From Clostridiales bacterium (GTDB lineage: Bacteria; Bacillota; Clostridia; Saccharofermentanales; Saccharofermentanaceae), in NCBI GenBank assembly GCA_017554745.1, contig JAFZHS010000007.1, positions 104,778 through 168,777 on the forward strand: a stretch of DNA of 64,000 bases. The letters run 5' to 3'. Both the position numbers and the translations under genes were made by a program. Positions within the stretch are counted from its first letter, which is position 1. Every line of letters begins with the position of its first letter. Of this stretch, positions 1 through 8,771 are shown in pieces. The notes under the pieces are model-generated. The model searched no databases. It was not told where the DNA came from and was given only the letters and a program-made list of their open reading frames with translations.

Positions 1-2
1 AC

Positions 3-299
3 ATCACTTCAGAAAGTGATATAAGTATCATAGGAAAAGTCAGCGGACAGTATTTTGAGATAGTCAGATTTGACTGTTTTGATGAGTGGAAAACACTTAA
101 CGATATCAGTGAATCCGGCATAGTAACAAATGACGATCAGACGCTGGATATCAGGCGATCGGTGATACTTCAACAGGAAGGCATGCTTGGCACTGATTCA
201 AGACTGATATTTGTTGATCCGTCAAACCGTTTTCTGATTATTATTAGTGGTGCTACATACCCGGATTACAATTTTTTATATGATTTCATAAATAGCTGA
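3..299 (+). CDS. Hypothetical protein, 3' part only
   Basis: Frame 3 is open from the window edge to a TGA at 297-299 (98 codons), so this is the C-terminal part of a gene that starts upstream. The peptide has no cysteine-rich or membrane segment and ends in an aromatic stretch (YNFLYDFINS). I recognise no family. It is followed at 324 by an ECF-like promoter for the next gene, so it probably ends its own transcription unit. Confidence 0.6.
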   Translation: MTSESDISIIGKVSGQYFEIVRFDCFDEWKTLNDISESGIVTNDDQTLDIRRSVILQQEGMLGTDSRLIFVDPSNRFLIIISGATYPDYNFLYDFINS

Positions 300-323
300 A
301 TTGATAAAAGACATCGCATTTTC

Positions 324-351
324 TGCAACATTTTTACCCTCCGGACTGTAT
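324..351 (+). promoter_or_regulatory. ECF-type promoter TGCAAC-N16-CTGTAT
   Basis: TGCAAC at 324-329 and CTGTAT at 346-351 are separated by exactly 16 nt, with ATTTTT directly after the -35. The same pattern occurs at 12010, 20667, 22111 and 37486. ECF sigma factors of the B. subtilis SigV/SigX type use a TGnAAC -35 with about 16 nt spacing; assignment to such a sigma is inference. Confidence 0.6.
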
Positions 352-383
352 TGATAGTAACTGATTCATTCGGAGGGTTTATT

Positions 384-1100
384 ATGCGCGGAAATATCAA
401 GAGTGTCATTTGCGGAGTGCTCGTCGCCGCTACGGTTGCAGGGTGTGTAACAGCTTGCGGAAAGAAGAGTGACGGCCAAAGAGATTCGAGGCGCAGATTT
501 AGCAATACTGTTGAGACAACTGCAGAAGAATCAAAGGCTTTTAAGCTCGATATCGCCGGGACAGTCGGTGACCACATCATTTATTCAGATAACATTTACA
601 GCCCCGGTAACTACACTGATAAAGAGAAAAAGGACATGATGAGATATCTCGAAGCAGTTGATAAAACGCTCGATGTTGATCTCTATGTTACGGGCTGCAG
701 CTGGGTCGAAATGGACAACAATTGGAGATTCTATGCAAGACAGGTCATTGACGGCATAGTAGTCCCCAAAGTCTTTTATGCGACAGATTGGGATAGGACC
801 GAACCTAACATCGTGATCGTAGACCGCAGGAGACCTTGTGAGGATAAGCTGGATAAGACGGGCATCATGGAGCCTGATGAGCTTTTCGACGCGGCATATG
901 AGCGTGCGGAGAAACACTCGGATGATCTTAACGACTACAGTAGAAAGGGCATATACGGCCGGTATCTGCTTTGCTATGACGAAGATAAAGAAGTCATATA
1001 CTATGCATTCACCATCAACGATTACAGCTATATTTATTTTGATGCGAAGACCGGTGAGATCATTGAAGAATATTACTGGAACGGCGATATAGAAGACTGA
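384..1100 (+). CDS. Secreted lipoprotein of unknown function
   Basis: This is a 238-aa protein with an N-terminal lipoprotein signal: basic MRGNIK, hydrophobic core, then two possible lipobox cysteines (VAGC and VTAC) before GKK. The start at 384 is chosen over the upstream TTG at 351 because GGAGGG lies at 372-377 and the signal peptide begins there; the TTG overlaps the -10 of the promoter. The C-terminal part (IYFDAKTGEIIEEY) resembles the end of a PepSY-type domain. It is monocistronic downstream of an ECF-like promoter. Anchoring on the outer face of the membrane is well supported; function is unknown. Confidence 0.8.
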   Translation: MRGNIKSVICGVLVAATVAGCVTACGKKSDGQRDSRRRFSNTVETTAEESKAFKLDIAGTVGDHIIYSDNIYSPGNYTDKEKKDMMRYLEAVDKTLDVDLYVTGCSWVEMDNNWRFYARQVIDGIVVPKVFYATDWDRTEPNIVIVDRRRPCEDKLDKTGIMEPDELFDAAYERAEKHSDDLNDYSRKGIYGRYLLCYDEDKEVIYYAFTINDYSYIYFDAKTGEIIEEYYWNGDIED

Positions 1101-1146
1101 TTTTACCGCTTGGTTTCCTCCTTTGTACCGCTTAGGTGCAAAGCTC

Positions 1147-1174
1147 TTGAGCAGTGGTTTGCGGCCGATATAAT
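1147..1174 (+). promoter_or_regulatory. SigA-type promoter
   Basis: TTGAGC at 1147-1152 and TATAAT at 1169-1174 with 16 nt between them, 28 bp upstream of the start at 1202. Confidence 0.55.
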
Positions 1175-1201
1175 GGCCTTAAAACCAAGGAGGTAACAAA
1201 C

Positions 1202-1789
1202 ATGATCAACGAAGTAAAATCCGCTGTTTTCGCAGCACCCAAGAACAACATCAACGAACTGCGCCGCGAGGCTCAGGTCATCCAGATGAAGGGCGCGCCT
1301 TTCATGATGGCATCAGTAATTTTGTGGACCTGCGCTACCATCTGCCGCATCCTTCCCGTGAGCCTTTACATGAAGAACCTGCTCACATTCTGCTGCCCTA
1401 TGCTTTTGGTCCCGCTGGCACTTTTATTCTCCAAGATGATCGGCGCTGACATCTTCAAGAAGACGGATAATCCGATAAACAAATTGGGCATCCTCTGCAC
1501 ATGCAACCAGCTTTTGTATCTGCTCATCGTAATGTGGGCGTTCTCGATGAAGCCCGAAGTGATGATGATGCTTTTCGCGATGGTATTCGGTGCACATCTC
1601 TTACCTTTCTCATGGATATATGAGAGCAAAACATATCTTGTAATGTCGATCGTTACGACTTTAGGCTCGCTTTTGACAGCATGCGTTTTTGGCGAAGTAG
1701 TTATGGGAGTGTTCATGGTGATCTGCCAGATCATAACTTCGGTATTGCTGCTTGCCGAATGCAGGAAATTATCTGCCTCAAAAACCTAA
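1202..1789 (+). CDS. DUF7010-like integral membrane protein
   Basis: This 195-aa protein has an N-terminal soluble stretch (NELRREAQVIQMKGAPF) followed by about six hydrophobic segments, with the motifs NLLTFCCP, NKLGILCTCNQ and FGAHLLPFSWIY. These fit the small membrane family now called DUF7010, which has no known function. The start at 1202 has an ideal AAGGAGGT at 1187-1194; the upstream GTG in frame has none. It stands alone under its own promoter and may be coregulated with the LytTR gene downstream only by proximity. Confidence 0.7.
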   Translation: MINEVKSAVFAAPKNNINELRREAQVIQMKGAPFMMASVILWTCATICRILPVSLYMKNLLTFCCPMLLVPLALLFSKMIGADIFKKTDNPINKLGILCTCNQLLYLLIVMWAFSMKPEVMMMLFAMVFGAHLLPFSWIYESKTYLVMSIVTTLGSLLTACVFGEVVMGVFMVICQIITSVLLLAECRKLSASKT

Positions 1790-1813
1790 GCTGTTGAATT
1801 ATAATGGGGAATA

Positions 1814-1865
1814 GGAAGGAGCGTCCGGGCCGTGTCACGCACTCCGGCAGGTCCGGCGCTTTCCC
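1814..1865 (+). other. GC-rich stem-loop in leader of LytTR gene
   Basis: The 100-bp gap before 1892 contains a GC-rich imperfect inverted repeat whose outer arms are GGAAGGAGCG (1814-1823) and GGCGCTTTCC (1855-1864 region). No U-run follows, so it is not a normal terminator; a structured leader of the regulator mRNA is possible. No known riboswitch class was recognised. Confidence 0.35.
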
Positions 1866-1891
1866 GATCTCTATGGGGTTAAGAGGGCACT

Positions 1892-2332
1892 ATGAAAGTT
1901 ACGATCAAGAATGATATCGATTCAGGCACGCTGGTCGAGATACACTGCAAAGAAGTTACGGGCGAGACCGAGAGGCTGCAAAGATATATCAGCCGCTTTG
2001 ACGAGCGCATCACAGGCACATCCGAAGGTCAGACTCACAACATCGACATCAGTTCGATCTTATATATCGAGTCAGTAGATAAGAAGACTTTCCTTTATAC
2101 ATCGCGAAATGTTTTCCTCACGGAAAAGCGCCTTTACGAGCTTGAAGAATTACTGGATGAGAAGACATTTTTCCGCTGCTCGAAGTCAGTCATCGTCAAT
2201 CTCGACAGGATAAAAAGCCTTAAGCCTGAAGTTACGCGCAATATACTCGCAACGCTCGAGAACGATGAGGTCATCGTGATCTCGCGCCGTTACGCCAGAG
2301 CGCTTAAGACCCTGATCGGTCTGGAGGGATAA
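1892..2332 (+). CDS. LytTR-family DNA-binding regulator
   Basis: This 146-aa protein consists of a short N-terminal region followed by a LytTR domain (about residues 40-146). It shows the typical string DISSILYIESVDKKTFLYT, RLYELEELL, then FFRCSKSVIVNLDRI and ISRRYARALK. There is no receiver domain, so it is a one-component LytTR protein. In Firmicutes such proteins are commonly encoded with a DUF3021 membrane protein, as here (next gene, 1 nt gap), and often control a neighbouring ABC transporter, here at 2873. The partner probably modulates DNA binding; that role is inferred from family context. Confidence 0.9.
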   Translation: MKVTIKNDIDSGTLVEIHCKEVTGETERLQRYISRFDERITGTSEGQTHNIDISSILYIESVDKKTFLYTSRNVFLTEKRLYELEELLDEKTFFRCSKSVIVNLDRIKSLKPEVTRNILATLENDEVIVISRRYARALKTLIGLEG

Positions 2333-2333
2333 T

Positions 2334-2774
2334 ATGGAAGACATTAAAAAGTTATTGGTATATTTCAGGAACGCATTGGCATTCTCGTTTGCATGGCTCG
2401 TGCTGTGCGTAGTATTGGCTTCGCTCGCAGGCGACGGCACGATCACAGCGTTGTTCCTCGTAAAGCTCCTCGCTTTATGTGCATGGGGATCTTTGAGCTT
2501 TGTATTCTCCTTCTGCACAAGATTCATGAAGAAAAAGGGATTCGTATTCTGCCTTACCGTATTTTTCCTTTTATTCATTCCTGTGGAAGTGCTGATGTTC
2601 TATCTGATGGGCATCTTTGTGGGAGTAGGCACACCGGCACTGTGGATTACTCTGGGCGCCATCATAATCGCTTCCTATGTGTCGTGCATACTTATCGATG
2701 TAATCGTAATGCGCAGGCGTGCGCGCGAATATACGGCAAAACTGAAGGAATACAAAGCGCGCAACCTTAACTAA
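2334..2774 (+). CDS. DUF3021 family membrane protein
   Basis: A 146-aa protein with four hydrophobic segments (around residues 14-34, 42-60, 70-92 and 100-122) and a basic cytoplasmic tail (MRRRAREYTAKLKEYKARN). Placement directly after a LytTR regulator, with the start one base after the preceding stop, is the standard LytTR-DUF3021 arrangement. It is thought to act as membrane partner or antagonist of the regulator. Its ligand is unknown. Confidence 0.85.
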   Translation: MEDIKKLLVYFRNALAFSFAWLVLCVVLASLAGDGTITALFLVKLLALCAWGSLSFVFSFCTRFMKKKGFVFCLTVFFLLFIPVEVLMFYLMGIFVGVGTPALWITLGAIIIASYVSCILIDVIVMRRRAREYTAKLKEYKARNLN

Positions 2775-2831
2775 GCCTTAATTTGGAGCGGAAATTATTG
2801 ATTAAGGCATTCCCGAGTGGCAAAATATCAA

Positions 2832-2854
2832 CCAATGCAAAGCATTTGTATTGG
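2832..2854. promoter_or_regulatory. 23-bp palindrome upstream of ABC operon
   Basis: CCAAT-g-CAAA-gca-TTTG-t-ATTGG is a near-perfect 23-bp palindrome centred 30 bp before the ABC ATPase start. It has no T-run, so an operator (for the adjacent LytTR or another dimeric regulator) is more likely than a terminator. Confidence 0.4.
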
Positions 2855-2872
2855 ACTAGGGGGTAATAGAAT

Positions 2873-3619
2873 ATGTTAGAAGTCAAGAACGTAACCAAGC
2901 GTTACGGCAAAAACCTTGCATGTGATGATGTATCTTTCAATCTCGAGCCCGGTACGCTGACAGTCCTTTTGGGACCTAACGGCGCCGGCAAGAGTACCAT
3001 CATCAAGTCGATCATCGGATTTCTCAAGTACAACGGATCCATCACGATCAACGGAACGAGCACAAAGACCACAGAGGCACGCAAATACCTGGGTTACATC
3101 CCCGAGATGCCTTCTTTGTATCCGACATTAACTGTTGTAGAGCACATGGAATTCATCGCGCGTGCCTACAAGCTCACGAACTACAAGGACCGCATCAACA
3201 TGCTTCTCGAGCGTTTCGAGCTCGATGACAAGCGCAAGAAGTTCGGTGACGAGCTCTCCAAGGGTATGCAGCAGAAGTTAAATCTCTGCCTTGGATTGCT
3301 GCCTGATCCCGATTACATCCTGCTCGACGAGCCCATGCTCGGTCTTGATCCTCATGCCATCAAGGAGCTCAAGCTCTACATCGAAGAGATGCGCAAGGAA
3401 GGCAAGACTCTGCTCATCAGCACGCACATCATCGACAGCGTCGATATGCTCTGGGACAGAACGATCATCATGCAGAGCGGCAAGATCCGCGCAAACGTTA
3501 CGCGCAGCGAGATTGATGGCAGCGGAAAGTCTTTGGAAGACCTGTTCTTCGAAGTTACCGAAGGCATCGAGAAAGAAGCTGTCAGCAGCGCGAGTGAGAA
3601 GGCAGGAGAAGAGCAATGA
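2873..3619 (+). CDS. ABC transporter ATP-binding protein
   Basis: A 248-aa ATPase with Walker A GPNGAGKST (residues 34-42), the signature variant LSKGMQQKL, Walker B YILLDEPMLGLD and an H-loop STHI. It belongs to the exporter-type group (CcmA/NatA-like) that energises a separate permease. The next gene overlaps it by four bases (ATGA), so the two are translationally coupled and almost certainly form one exporter. The substrate is not evident. It lies downstream of a LytTR/DUF3021 pair, which may regulate it. Confidence 0.92.
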   Translation: MLEVKNVTKRYGKNLACDDVSFNLEPGTLTVLLGPNGAGKSTIIKSIIGFLKYNGSITINGTSTKTTEARKYLGYIPEMPSLYPTLTVVEHMEFIARAYKLTNYKDRINMLLERFELDDKRKKFGDELSKGMQQKLNLCLGLLPDPDYILLDEPMLGLDPHAIKELKLYIEEMRKEGKTLLISTHIIDSVDMLWDRTIIMQSGKIRANVTRSEIDGSGKSLEDLFFEVTEGIEKEAVSSASEKAGEEQ

Positions 3620-5328
3620 GACTGTTTTTCTATTATGTCACCCACTCGTTTCTTAACACGATTAAGAAACTGCTGAAGACGTGGGTAGCGATATTCGTTG
3701 TCCTCATGATCTGCGGCGGCCTTTTCGGCGGCATCATGGGCTCGATCTTCAAGGACAAGGCTAAAGCGAGGACTAGTGAGACTTCAGTTACTACAACGGC
3801 TGAAGATCCTTCCGGCGCGGCTGATGAAGAAGAGCCCGCAGAATCTGATGATGAGATTACGATCGAATTCTCTTTCGGCGACCGCATAAAGAACTTCATG
3901 AAGACTAACAATCTGACCTCCGCGAATATGGTTGATATCGCGATCTCAGCATTGTTCCTGCTCATTCTTGCTACAAACGTTGCAAATTCAAAGAGCTCCG
4001 GCAAGATATTCCAGCCGGCTGACGTTACGATGCTTTTCGCGTCGCCGCTCAAACCGCAGTCAGTCCTCATGTTCAGACTGACATGCACGCTCGGAATGTC
4101 ATTCTTCTTATCGCTGTTCATGCTCTATCAGATACCGAATCTCATGAACGGCGCCGGACTCGGCATTTGGGGCGCACTGTCATGCATTGTCGTTTACATG
4201 CTCATCCTCATGATCAGCACGCTGATCCAGGTCGCTTTCTACACGATCACGTCAAAACTCGAGAACGGCACAGACAGCATCAACAAGTTCCTTATAGGCT
4301 TCTACAGCCTTATCGGTATCGGCTTTATCGCTTACATGACGATCACGAAGCAGGAACTCGCTCCGGCATTATTCAATTTCTTCGCAAGCCCTTCGACACA
4401 TTGGGTACCGTTCTGGGGCTGGCTCAGAGGCATCTCTTACTATGCGGTAATTGGCGACCTCGCGTTGTCCGGACTGTATCTGGGACTTTTCATCGTCGCA
4501 TGCATCCTCGTTGTCGTATTCATCTGGAAGATGAAGGCCGATTTCTATGAAGATGCCATGTTCGCAGCAGAGCGAAAAGCAGCGCAGATGGAGAATGCCA
4601 AGAATGCTTCCCGCGGCGCTGTAGTTACCCGCGAAAAGGCCCGCAAGGGCTCTATCGACCGCGAAGGTTTCCACTACGGCTCAGGCGCTAATGTATTCTT
4701 CTTCAAGGCAGTCTTCAACCGTTTCAGATTTGCCAAGTTGAAAATCTTCTCTACAACGATGATCGTCTATCTCCTCGTAGCAGGCTTTGCGGCTTATCTT
4801 GCAATGCGCAACGGCAACGGCGCGGATCTGTTCGTAATCCCTGCCGCAGCACTCGGCATCATGGCGTTCTACCGCACTTTGGGCGACCCGATCAGGGAAG
4901 ATACTTCACGCGAGTTCTTCATCATGATCCCCGAGAAGGGCTATTCGAAGATCATCTATTCGCTCCTCGGCTGCCTCGCAGTCACAGCGATCGACCTTCT
5001 CGCACCGATGGTGCTTGCAGCCTGCATTCTCGGAACGAATCCTCTGATGGTTCTCGTATGGTACATATTCATACTGTCGATCAGCTTCTTCGCTACAAAC
5101 GTCGGAACGTTTATCGCTTTGTCCCTTCCCGGCGATTCAGCGAAAACCATCAAGACCGTCATCCAGATCATGTTCCTGTACTTCGGTCTGGCACCTGCGG
5201 CAATAGCCGTCATAGCAGGAATCGTCTTCCACCAGCTCCTGCTCGCCCTTGTGATCGGCGCAGTCATCAACTTCGTGATCGGCTTCCTCGTATCACTCCT
5301 GCTGCCGCTGTTTTTGGGGAAGAGGTAA
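3616..5328 (+). CDS. ABC exporter permease subunit
   Basis: A 570-aa polytopic membrane protein with about 12 hydrophobic segments. An acidic, threonine-rich loop lies after the first segment (about residues 45-85) and a basic cytoplasmic loop about residues 310-355. The second half begins FFFKAVFNRFRFAKLK. It fits the large two-half permeases paired with single ATPases in Clostridia. It overlaps the ATPase gene by ATGA and is followed by a terminator at 5350. A similar but not identical pair lies at 17597-19996. Confidence 0.85.
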   Translation: MRLFFYYVTHSFLNTIKKLLKTWVAIFVVLMICGGLFGGIMGSIFKDKAKARTSETSVTTTAEDPSGAADEEEPAESDDEITIEFSFGDRIKNFMKTNNLTSANMVDIAISALFLLILATNVANSKSSGKIFQPADVTMLFASPLKPQSVLMFRLTCTLGMSFFLSLFMLYQIPNLMNGAGLGIWGALSCIVVYMLILMISTLIQVAFYTITSKLENGTDSINKFLIGFYSLIGIGFIAYMTITKQELAPALFNFFASPSTHWVPFWGWLRGISYYAVIGDLALSGLYLGLFIVACILVVVFIWKMKADFYEDAMFAAERKAAQMENAKNASRGAVVTREKARKGSIDREGFHYGSGANVFFFKAVFNRFRFAKLKIFSTTMIVYLLVAGFAAYLAMRNGNGADLFVIPAAALGIMAFYRTLGDPIREDTSREFFIMIPEKGYSKIIYSLLGCLAVTAIDLLAPMVLAACILGTNPLMVLVWYIFILSISFFATNVGTFIALSLPGDSAKTIKTVIQIMFLYFGLAPAAIAVIAGIVFHQLLLALVIGAVINFVIGFLVSLLLPLFLGKR

Positions 5329-5349
5329 GTATATAACTGATTTGACTTG

Positions 5350-5383
5350 AGGAGCTGTCTTCTTTGGAGGCAGCTCCTTTTTT
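5350..5383 (+). terminator. Rho-independent terminator of the ABC operon
   Basis: GGAGCTGtC..GgCAGCTCC stem followed by TTTTTT, 22 bp after the permease stop. Confidence 0.85.
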
Positions 5384-5506
5384 GTTGTGGTGGCTTTCCC
5401 GGACGCGAGCCGGCCGATTGCCGGGAAGTGACACATTTTGGGTGTGAATCGTGTCAGTTTTCGTCACAGCCCGCTAAGCCCCGAAAAACAAGCCTTTGTA
5501 ACACTG

Positions 5507-6508
5507 TTACACTTCTTCGGAAGTCTCGCTCGCGGTGGTAGAAACAGTATCCGAGCGGTAAACATCGAACTCGTAGCCGATGATCGTGCTGTCGTACTTG
5601 TTGTAGAAGAGAATGCAGTAGAAGCCCTCGGGGAACATCTCGTCTGCGGTGTATGTGATGTGGATCTCGGTGGGGTCTGCCTCGGTGATATATTCGGAAA
5701 TATAGTAATTAGTCCAATTGGGCGAGGTCTCGCTGGCGACTCTGTATTTGTAGGTCCAGACGTACCATTCGCCGGGCTCTTCGATCGTTAAAAGGATCTC
5801 GAAAGTATCCGTATCGGTGTAACTCTCGGTGATCGGATCCCATTTGTCGCCGAGCATCTGTATGTCGGTGACCATGTCGAAAAGGCTCCGCATATACTCA
5901 AGATCCGTATTCTTGTAGTCGTAGACCACAGCAAGATCGTCAGGGTTATTGAGGACGATGCCGCCTTTTGTAAGGCTGAATTCCATTGTGACAGTCACAT
6001 CGAGCGTGTCGCTGACACTGTTCAGGAGACTGACAAATTCATCTGTGTTGATGAATTTCTCGTGTTTCTCGAGGAGAACGCTGTGGTCCTTGTATGAGAA
6101 CTTAACGTCAATAAGAACGGCGTTGCCCTTAGCCTTTTCCTCTAAGCTGTCGACGTCGATGGTGGAGGTGATTGTGGAAGCGATCTTGTGCCTGATGACA
6201 AGCTCATTCTCGGGATCATTCTCCTTATCGTCGTCGTAGAGAGCCTGTTCATCGAGCGAAGGCATAGCCGCCTCCATCTTGGAGGGCTTATCCGAGCAAT
6301 AGCTTGCGAAAGTGTCATAATCGCAGTCGGCAAGTGCTTCAGTTATCAGGTTTACTGCTTTGTAGACTTTCTCAGTCGCAGTGGAGTGGGGATCATCGAT
6401 ATCTATCCCGGAATTATCCGTCTCTGCCGTGCTGCCAAATATAGAACACGAAGCCAGCGTAAAGACATTAGCCAGTATAAGAATCGATGCGATCAGCTTG
6501 TTTTTCAT
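5507..6508 (-). CDS. Lipoprotein of unknown function
   Basis: This minus-strand gene encodes 333 aa. The start at 6508 gives a lipoprotein signal (MKNKLIASILILANVFTLASC, cysteine at about residue 21); the frame is open 93 bases further upstream but without a signal peptide. Residues 50-190 form a mixed helical domain with NLITEALADCDYDTFASYCSD, typical of secreted Clostridia lipoproteins. The C-terminal region (about 230-320) is Trp/Tyr-rich and beta-like. No enzyme motif is seen. Confidence 0.75.
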   Translation of the reverse strand: MKNKLIASILILANVFTLASCSIFGSTAETDNSGIDIDDPHSTATEKVYKAVNLITEALADCDYDTFASYCSDKPSKMEAAMPSLDEQALYDDDKENDPENELVIRHKIASTITSTIDVDSLEEKAKGNAVLIDVKFSYKDHSVLLEKHEKFINTDEFVSLLNSVSDTLDVTVTMEFSLTKGGIVLNNPDDLAVVYDYKNTDLEYMRSLFDMVTDIQMLGDKWDPITESYTDTDTFEILLTIEEPGEWYVWTYKYRVASETSPNWTNYYISEYITEADPTEIHITYTADEMFPEGFYCILFYNKYDSTIIGYEFDVYRSDTVSTTASETSEEV

Positions 6509-6590
6509 ATCTATCCTCTTAAAGCAATATCCAATATTATACTTCATTATTGATTTCGACCACAAAAAGCCGGCAGGGCACGGGACACAT

Positions 6591-6618
6591 TGTAACATCA
6601 AACAAGCGACACCGCCTG
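6591..6618 (+). promoter_or_regulatory. Possible ECF-type promoter TGTAAC-N16-CGCCTG
   Basis: TGTAAC at 6591-6596 is followed after 16 nt by CGCCTG, close to the CGTC -10 of ECF promoters (compare 44514). It lies 26 bp upstream of the transporter start. The -10 is off consensus. Confidence 0.3.
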
Positions 6619-6643
6619 TTTTAAGGTGTAAAATCGGGGCGCT

Positions 6644-7753
6644 ATGGTAGAACGATTCAAGAAAGATCCGGTTTTGTTTATCTCAGGGATACTCGCGGTA
6701 GTATCCTGTTTCTTCGTGACCCCGGATAAGCAATATATGGATTATATCGATCTGAGGGTATTGGCGATCCTGTTTTGCATGATGCTCGTCGTCAGCGAAC
6801 TCGTTATCCTCGGTGTCTTTGACAAGCTCACGAATAAGCTTTTATCGAAGGTCCATTATTCGCGCATGGTATCGCTGATCCTGGTGTGGATGTCGTTTTT
6901 CCTGGGAATGATCCTCACAAATGACGTAACGCTCATTACGCTGGTGCCTTTCGCGATCGCGCTGATGAAGTCTTTTGACGACAGGAAAACACTGACATTT
7001 ACTCTGATCCTCATGACTGTTGCGACCAACCTGGGAAGCATGCAGACACCTATCGGAAACCCGCAGAATATATATCTTTACACGCATTACAACATGGAGA
7101 TCGGAAGCTTCATGCTGATGATGCTGCCGTATTCGTTGTGCTCGCTGATCCTCGTTACGATCGCTGTTTTCGTGCTCTGCAAAGACGCGAAGATCGAGCA
7201 CAAGGAGGAGAAAGAAAGGGATAAGATCCCGGGCGTCAAGATAGTCGTATGCATCCTGCTTTTCTTACTGAGCCTTCTGGTCGTACTGAGGATGATGCAT
7301 TATCTCATCATATTCGCGCTCGTCGCTTCCATAATGGTGCTGATGGACCCGAAAGCCTTTAAGGGAGTGGATTACACGCTCCTCATCACCTTCGTTTTCT
7401 TCTTCGTGTTCGTAGGAAATATGGGCAGGATCGATGCCGTCTATGAGGCCATATCTTCCATCGTCGAGAAGTCCCCGACGCTCACGGCCATTGCTTCTTC
7501 GCAGGTTATAAGCAACGTCCCTGCGGCTTTGCTCCTGTCGGCATTTACTGAGAACGGAAACGCGCTTGTTATCGGTACAAACCTTGGCGGCCTCGGAACG
7601 CTCATCGCGAGTATGGCAAGCCTTATTACTTACAAGTTCCACGCCGCACTCCCTGCACCTAAGAAAAAGAGCGTCAGTTATATCGGCGCATTCACTGTCG
7701 TAAATATCATATTCCTGGCTATTTTGTTGTGCGTTTACTGTATTTTCAGGTAA
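6644..7753 (+). CDS. SLC13/ArsB-type anion transporter
   Basis: A 369-aa membrane protein with about ten hydrophobic segments. It carries the paired re-entrant motifs of the ion transporter superfamily: TNDVTLITLVPFAIAL (about residues 89-104), GSMQTPIGNPQN (about 129-140), and near the C-terminus SQVISNVPAALLLSAF and GTNLGGLGTLIASMASL. These match citrate/anion (DASS, ArsB/NhaD-like) carriers. At 369 aa it is at the short end of the family. The substrate cannot be assigned from sequence. Confidence 0.85.
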   Translation: MVERFKKDPVLFISGILAVVSCFFVTPDKQYMDYIDLRVLAILFCMMLVVSELVILGVFDKLTNKLLSKVHYSRMVSLILVWMSFFLGMILTNDVTLITLVPFAIALMKSFDDRKTLTFTLILMTVATNLGSMQTPIGNPQNIYLYTHYNMEIGSFMLMMLPYSLCSLILVTIAVFVLCKDAKIEHKEEKERDKIPGVKIVVCILLFLLSLLVVLRMMHYLIIFALVASIMVLMDPKAFKGVDYTLLITFVFFFVFVGNMGRIDAVYEAISSIVEKSPTLTAIASSQVISNVPAALLLSAFTENGNALVIGTNLGGLGTLIASMASLITYKFHAALPAPKKKSVSYIGAFTVVNIIFLAILLCVYCIFR

Positions 7754-7810
7754 TTTAGCGGCTTTTTGTACTACACACCAACACAGGACTTTTATAAAAT
7801 TTCTTTGTGA

Positions 7811-7816
7811 TATAAT
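7811..7816 (+). promoter_or_regulatory. -10 element TATAAT
   Basis: TGTGATATAATAAC upstream of the gene at 7856; the matching -35 is weak. Confidence 0.4.
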
Positions 7817-7855
7817 AACAAGCTGGCAGCCGGGATAGGCTGCGGAGGTTCAAAT

Positions 7856-8686
7856 ATGAAAAAGAAAATAGTTTTGGTAATTTTATCGGCGCTCATCGCT
7901 GCTTCAATGCTCAGCGGATGCTTGATCCCTAAAAGAAGGAGTAGTGGCAGTGGCTACAGCAACCCGTATGATGATGACGATGACGACGACGATTTTGATG
8001 ATGACGATTACACGGTAGATGACGATGATGACTACACTGTAGATATCACCGACAATACCGTAATCAGCAGCACCGATTGGGCTGATATCCAGATCTATGG
8101 TGACACTTACCTTACGGCAAAGGTCACTCCGACTAACGGAATCCCTGATGATTTCGTCGTTTATGATGATGTCACTTTCGGAGATATCTGCGATGCGATC
8201 TACACGAACAACGATATCCGCAACAGCATTTCAAATGAGGTCGTTCCGTTTGATGTAGATACATACAACAAGGTCTGCACAATGTTCTGGTTCAGCTCGG
8301 ATGAGTTCAAGCAGATTGCTTCATCAAGAGAAGCTTTGCTGGCTCAGCTGGCTTACCTCGCGGCTCTGTCTTATGAGTTCTCGACCGACAATTTTGATCC
8401 CGAATATGTTATCTATGACGAGATAACGAACACCTACGAGTTCCACGGCGTCCTTGATAAGCACAACATCGGCAGATGCATAATCTCATTCACCGATACC
8501 AACGGCGGAACGGTTAACTTCGAAGACGCTATGTGCGGTGACGAGATCGTCTGGAAGTTCGATTTCAACAACACTTCTGTCTACCAGATCGGTCTGACTG
8601 AAGATACATTGTCAGACTATCCGACAGGCGGATTCCTGAACGTTGCAAACTATTTCGCAAAATTCATCGACGAAGAGCTCGGCTAA
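7856..8686 (+). CDS. Aspartate-rich lipoprotein
   Basis: A 276-aa protein with a clear lipoprotein signal (MKKKIVLVILSALIAASMLSGC). It is followed by a 35-residue linker made almost only of Asp with Tyr, Val and Thr (repeat YTVDDDDDYTVD), then a globular domain with beta-rich and helical parts. The poly-Asp linker would be strongly anionic and could bind divalent cations or keep the domain away from the wall. AGGTT upstream serves as a weak ribosome site. Followed by a terminator at 8710, so monocistronic. Confidence 0.8.
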   Translation: MKKKIVLVILSALIAASMLSGCLIPKRRSSGSGYSNPYDDDDDDDDFDDDDYTVDDDDDYTVDITDNTVISSTDWADIQIYGDTYLTAKVTPTNGIPDDFVVYDDVTFGDICDAIYTNNDIRNSISNEVVPFDVDTYNKVCTMFWFSSDEFKQIASSREALLAQLAYLAALSYEFSTDNFDPEYVIYDEITNTYEFHGVLDKHNIGRCIISFTDTNGGTVNFEDAMCGDEIVWKFDFNNTSVYQIGLTEDTLSDYPTGGFLNVANYFAKFIDEELG

Positions 8687-8709
8687 AGAATAACTTTTAA
8701 GCAAAGCGA

Positions 8710-8744
8710 AAAGCTGTCCCGCACATAAGCAGGGCAGCTTTTTT
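8710..8744 (+). terminator. Rho-independent terminator
   Basis: AAGCTGtCCC / GGGCAGCTT stem followed by TTTTTT just after the aspartate-rich lipoprotein. Confidence 0.8.
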
Positions 8745-8771
8745 AATACATCGCGAAATGATCATTTTCCG

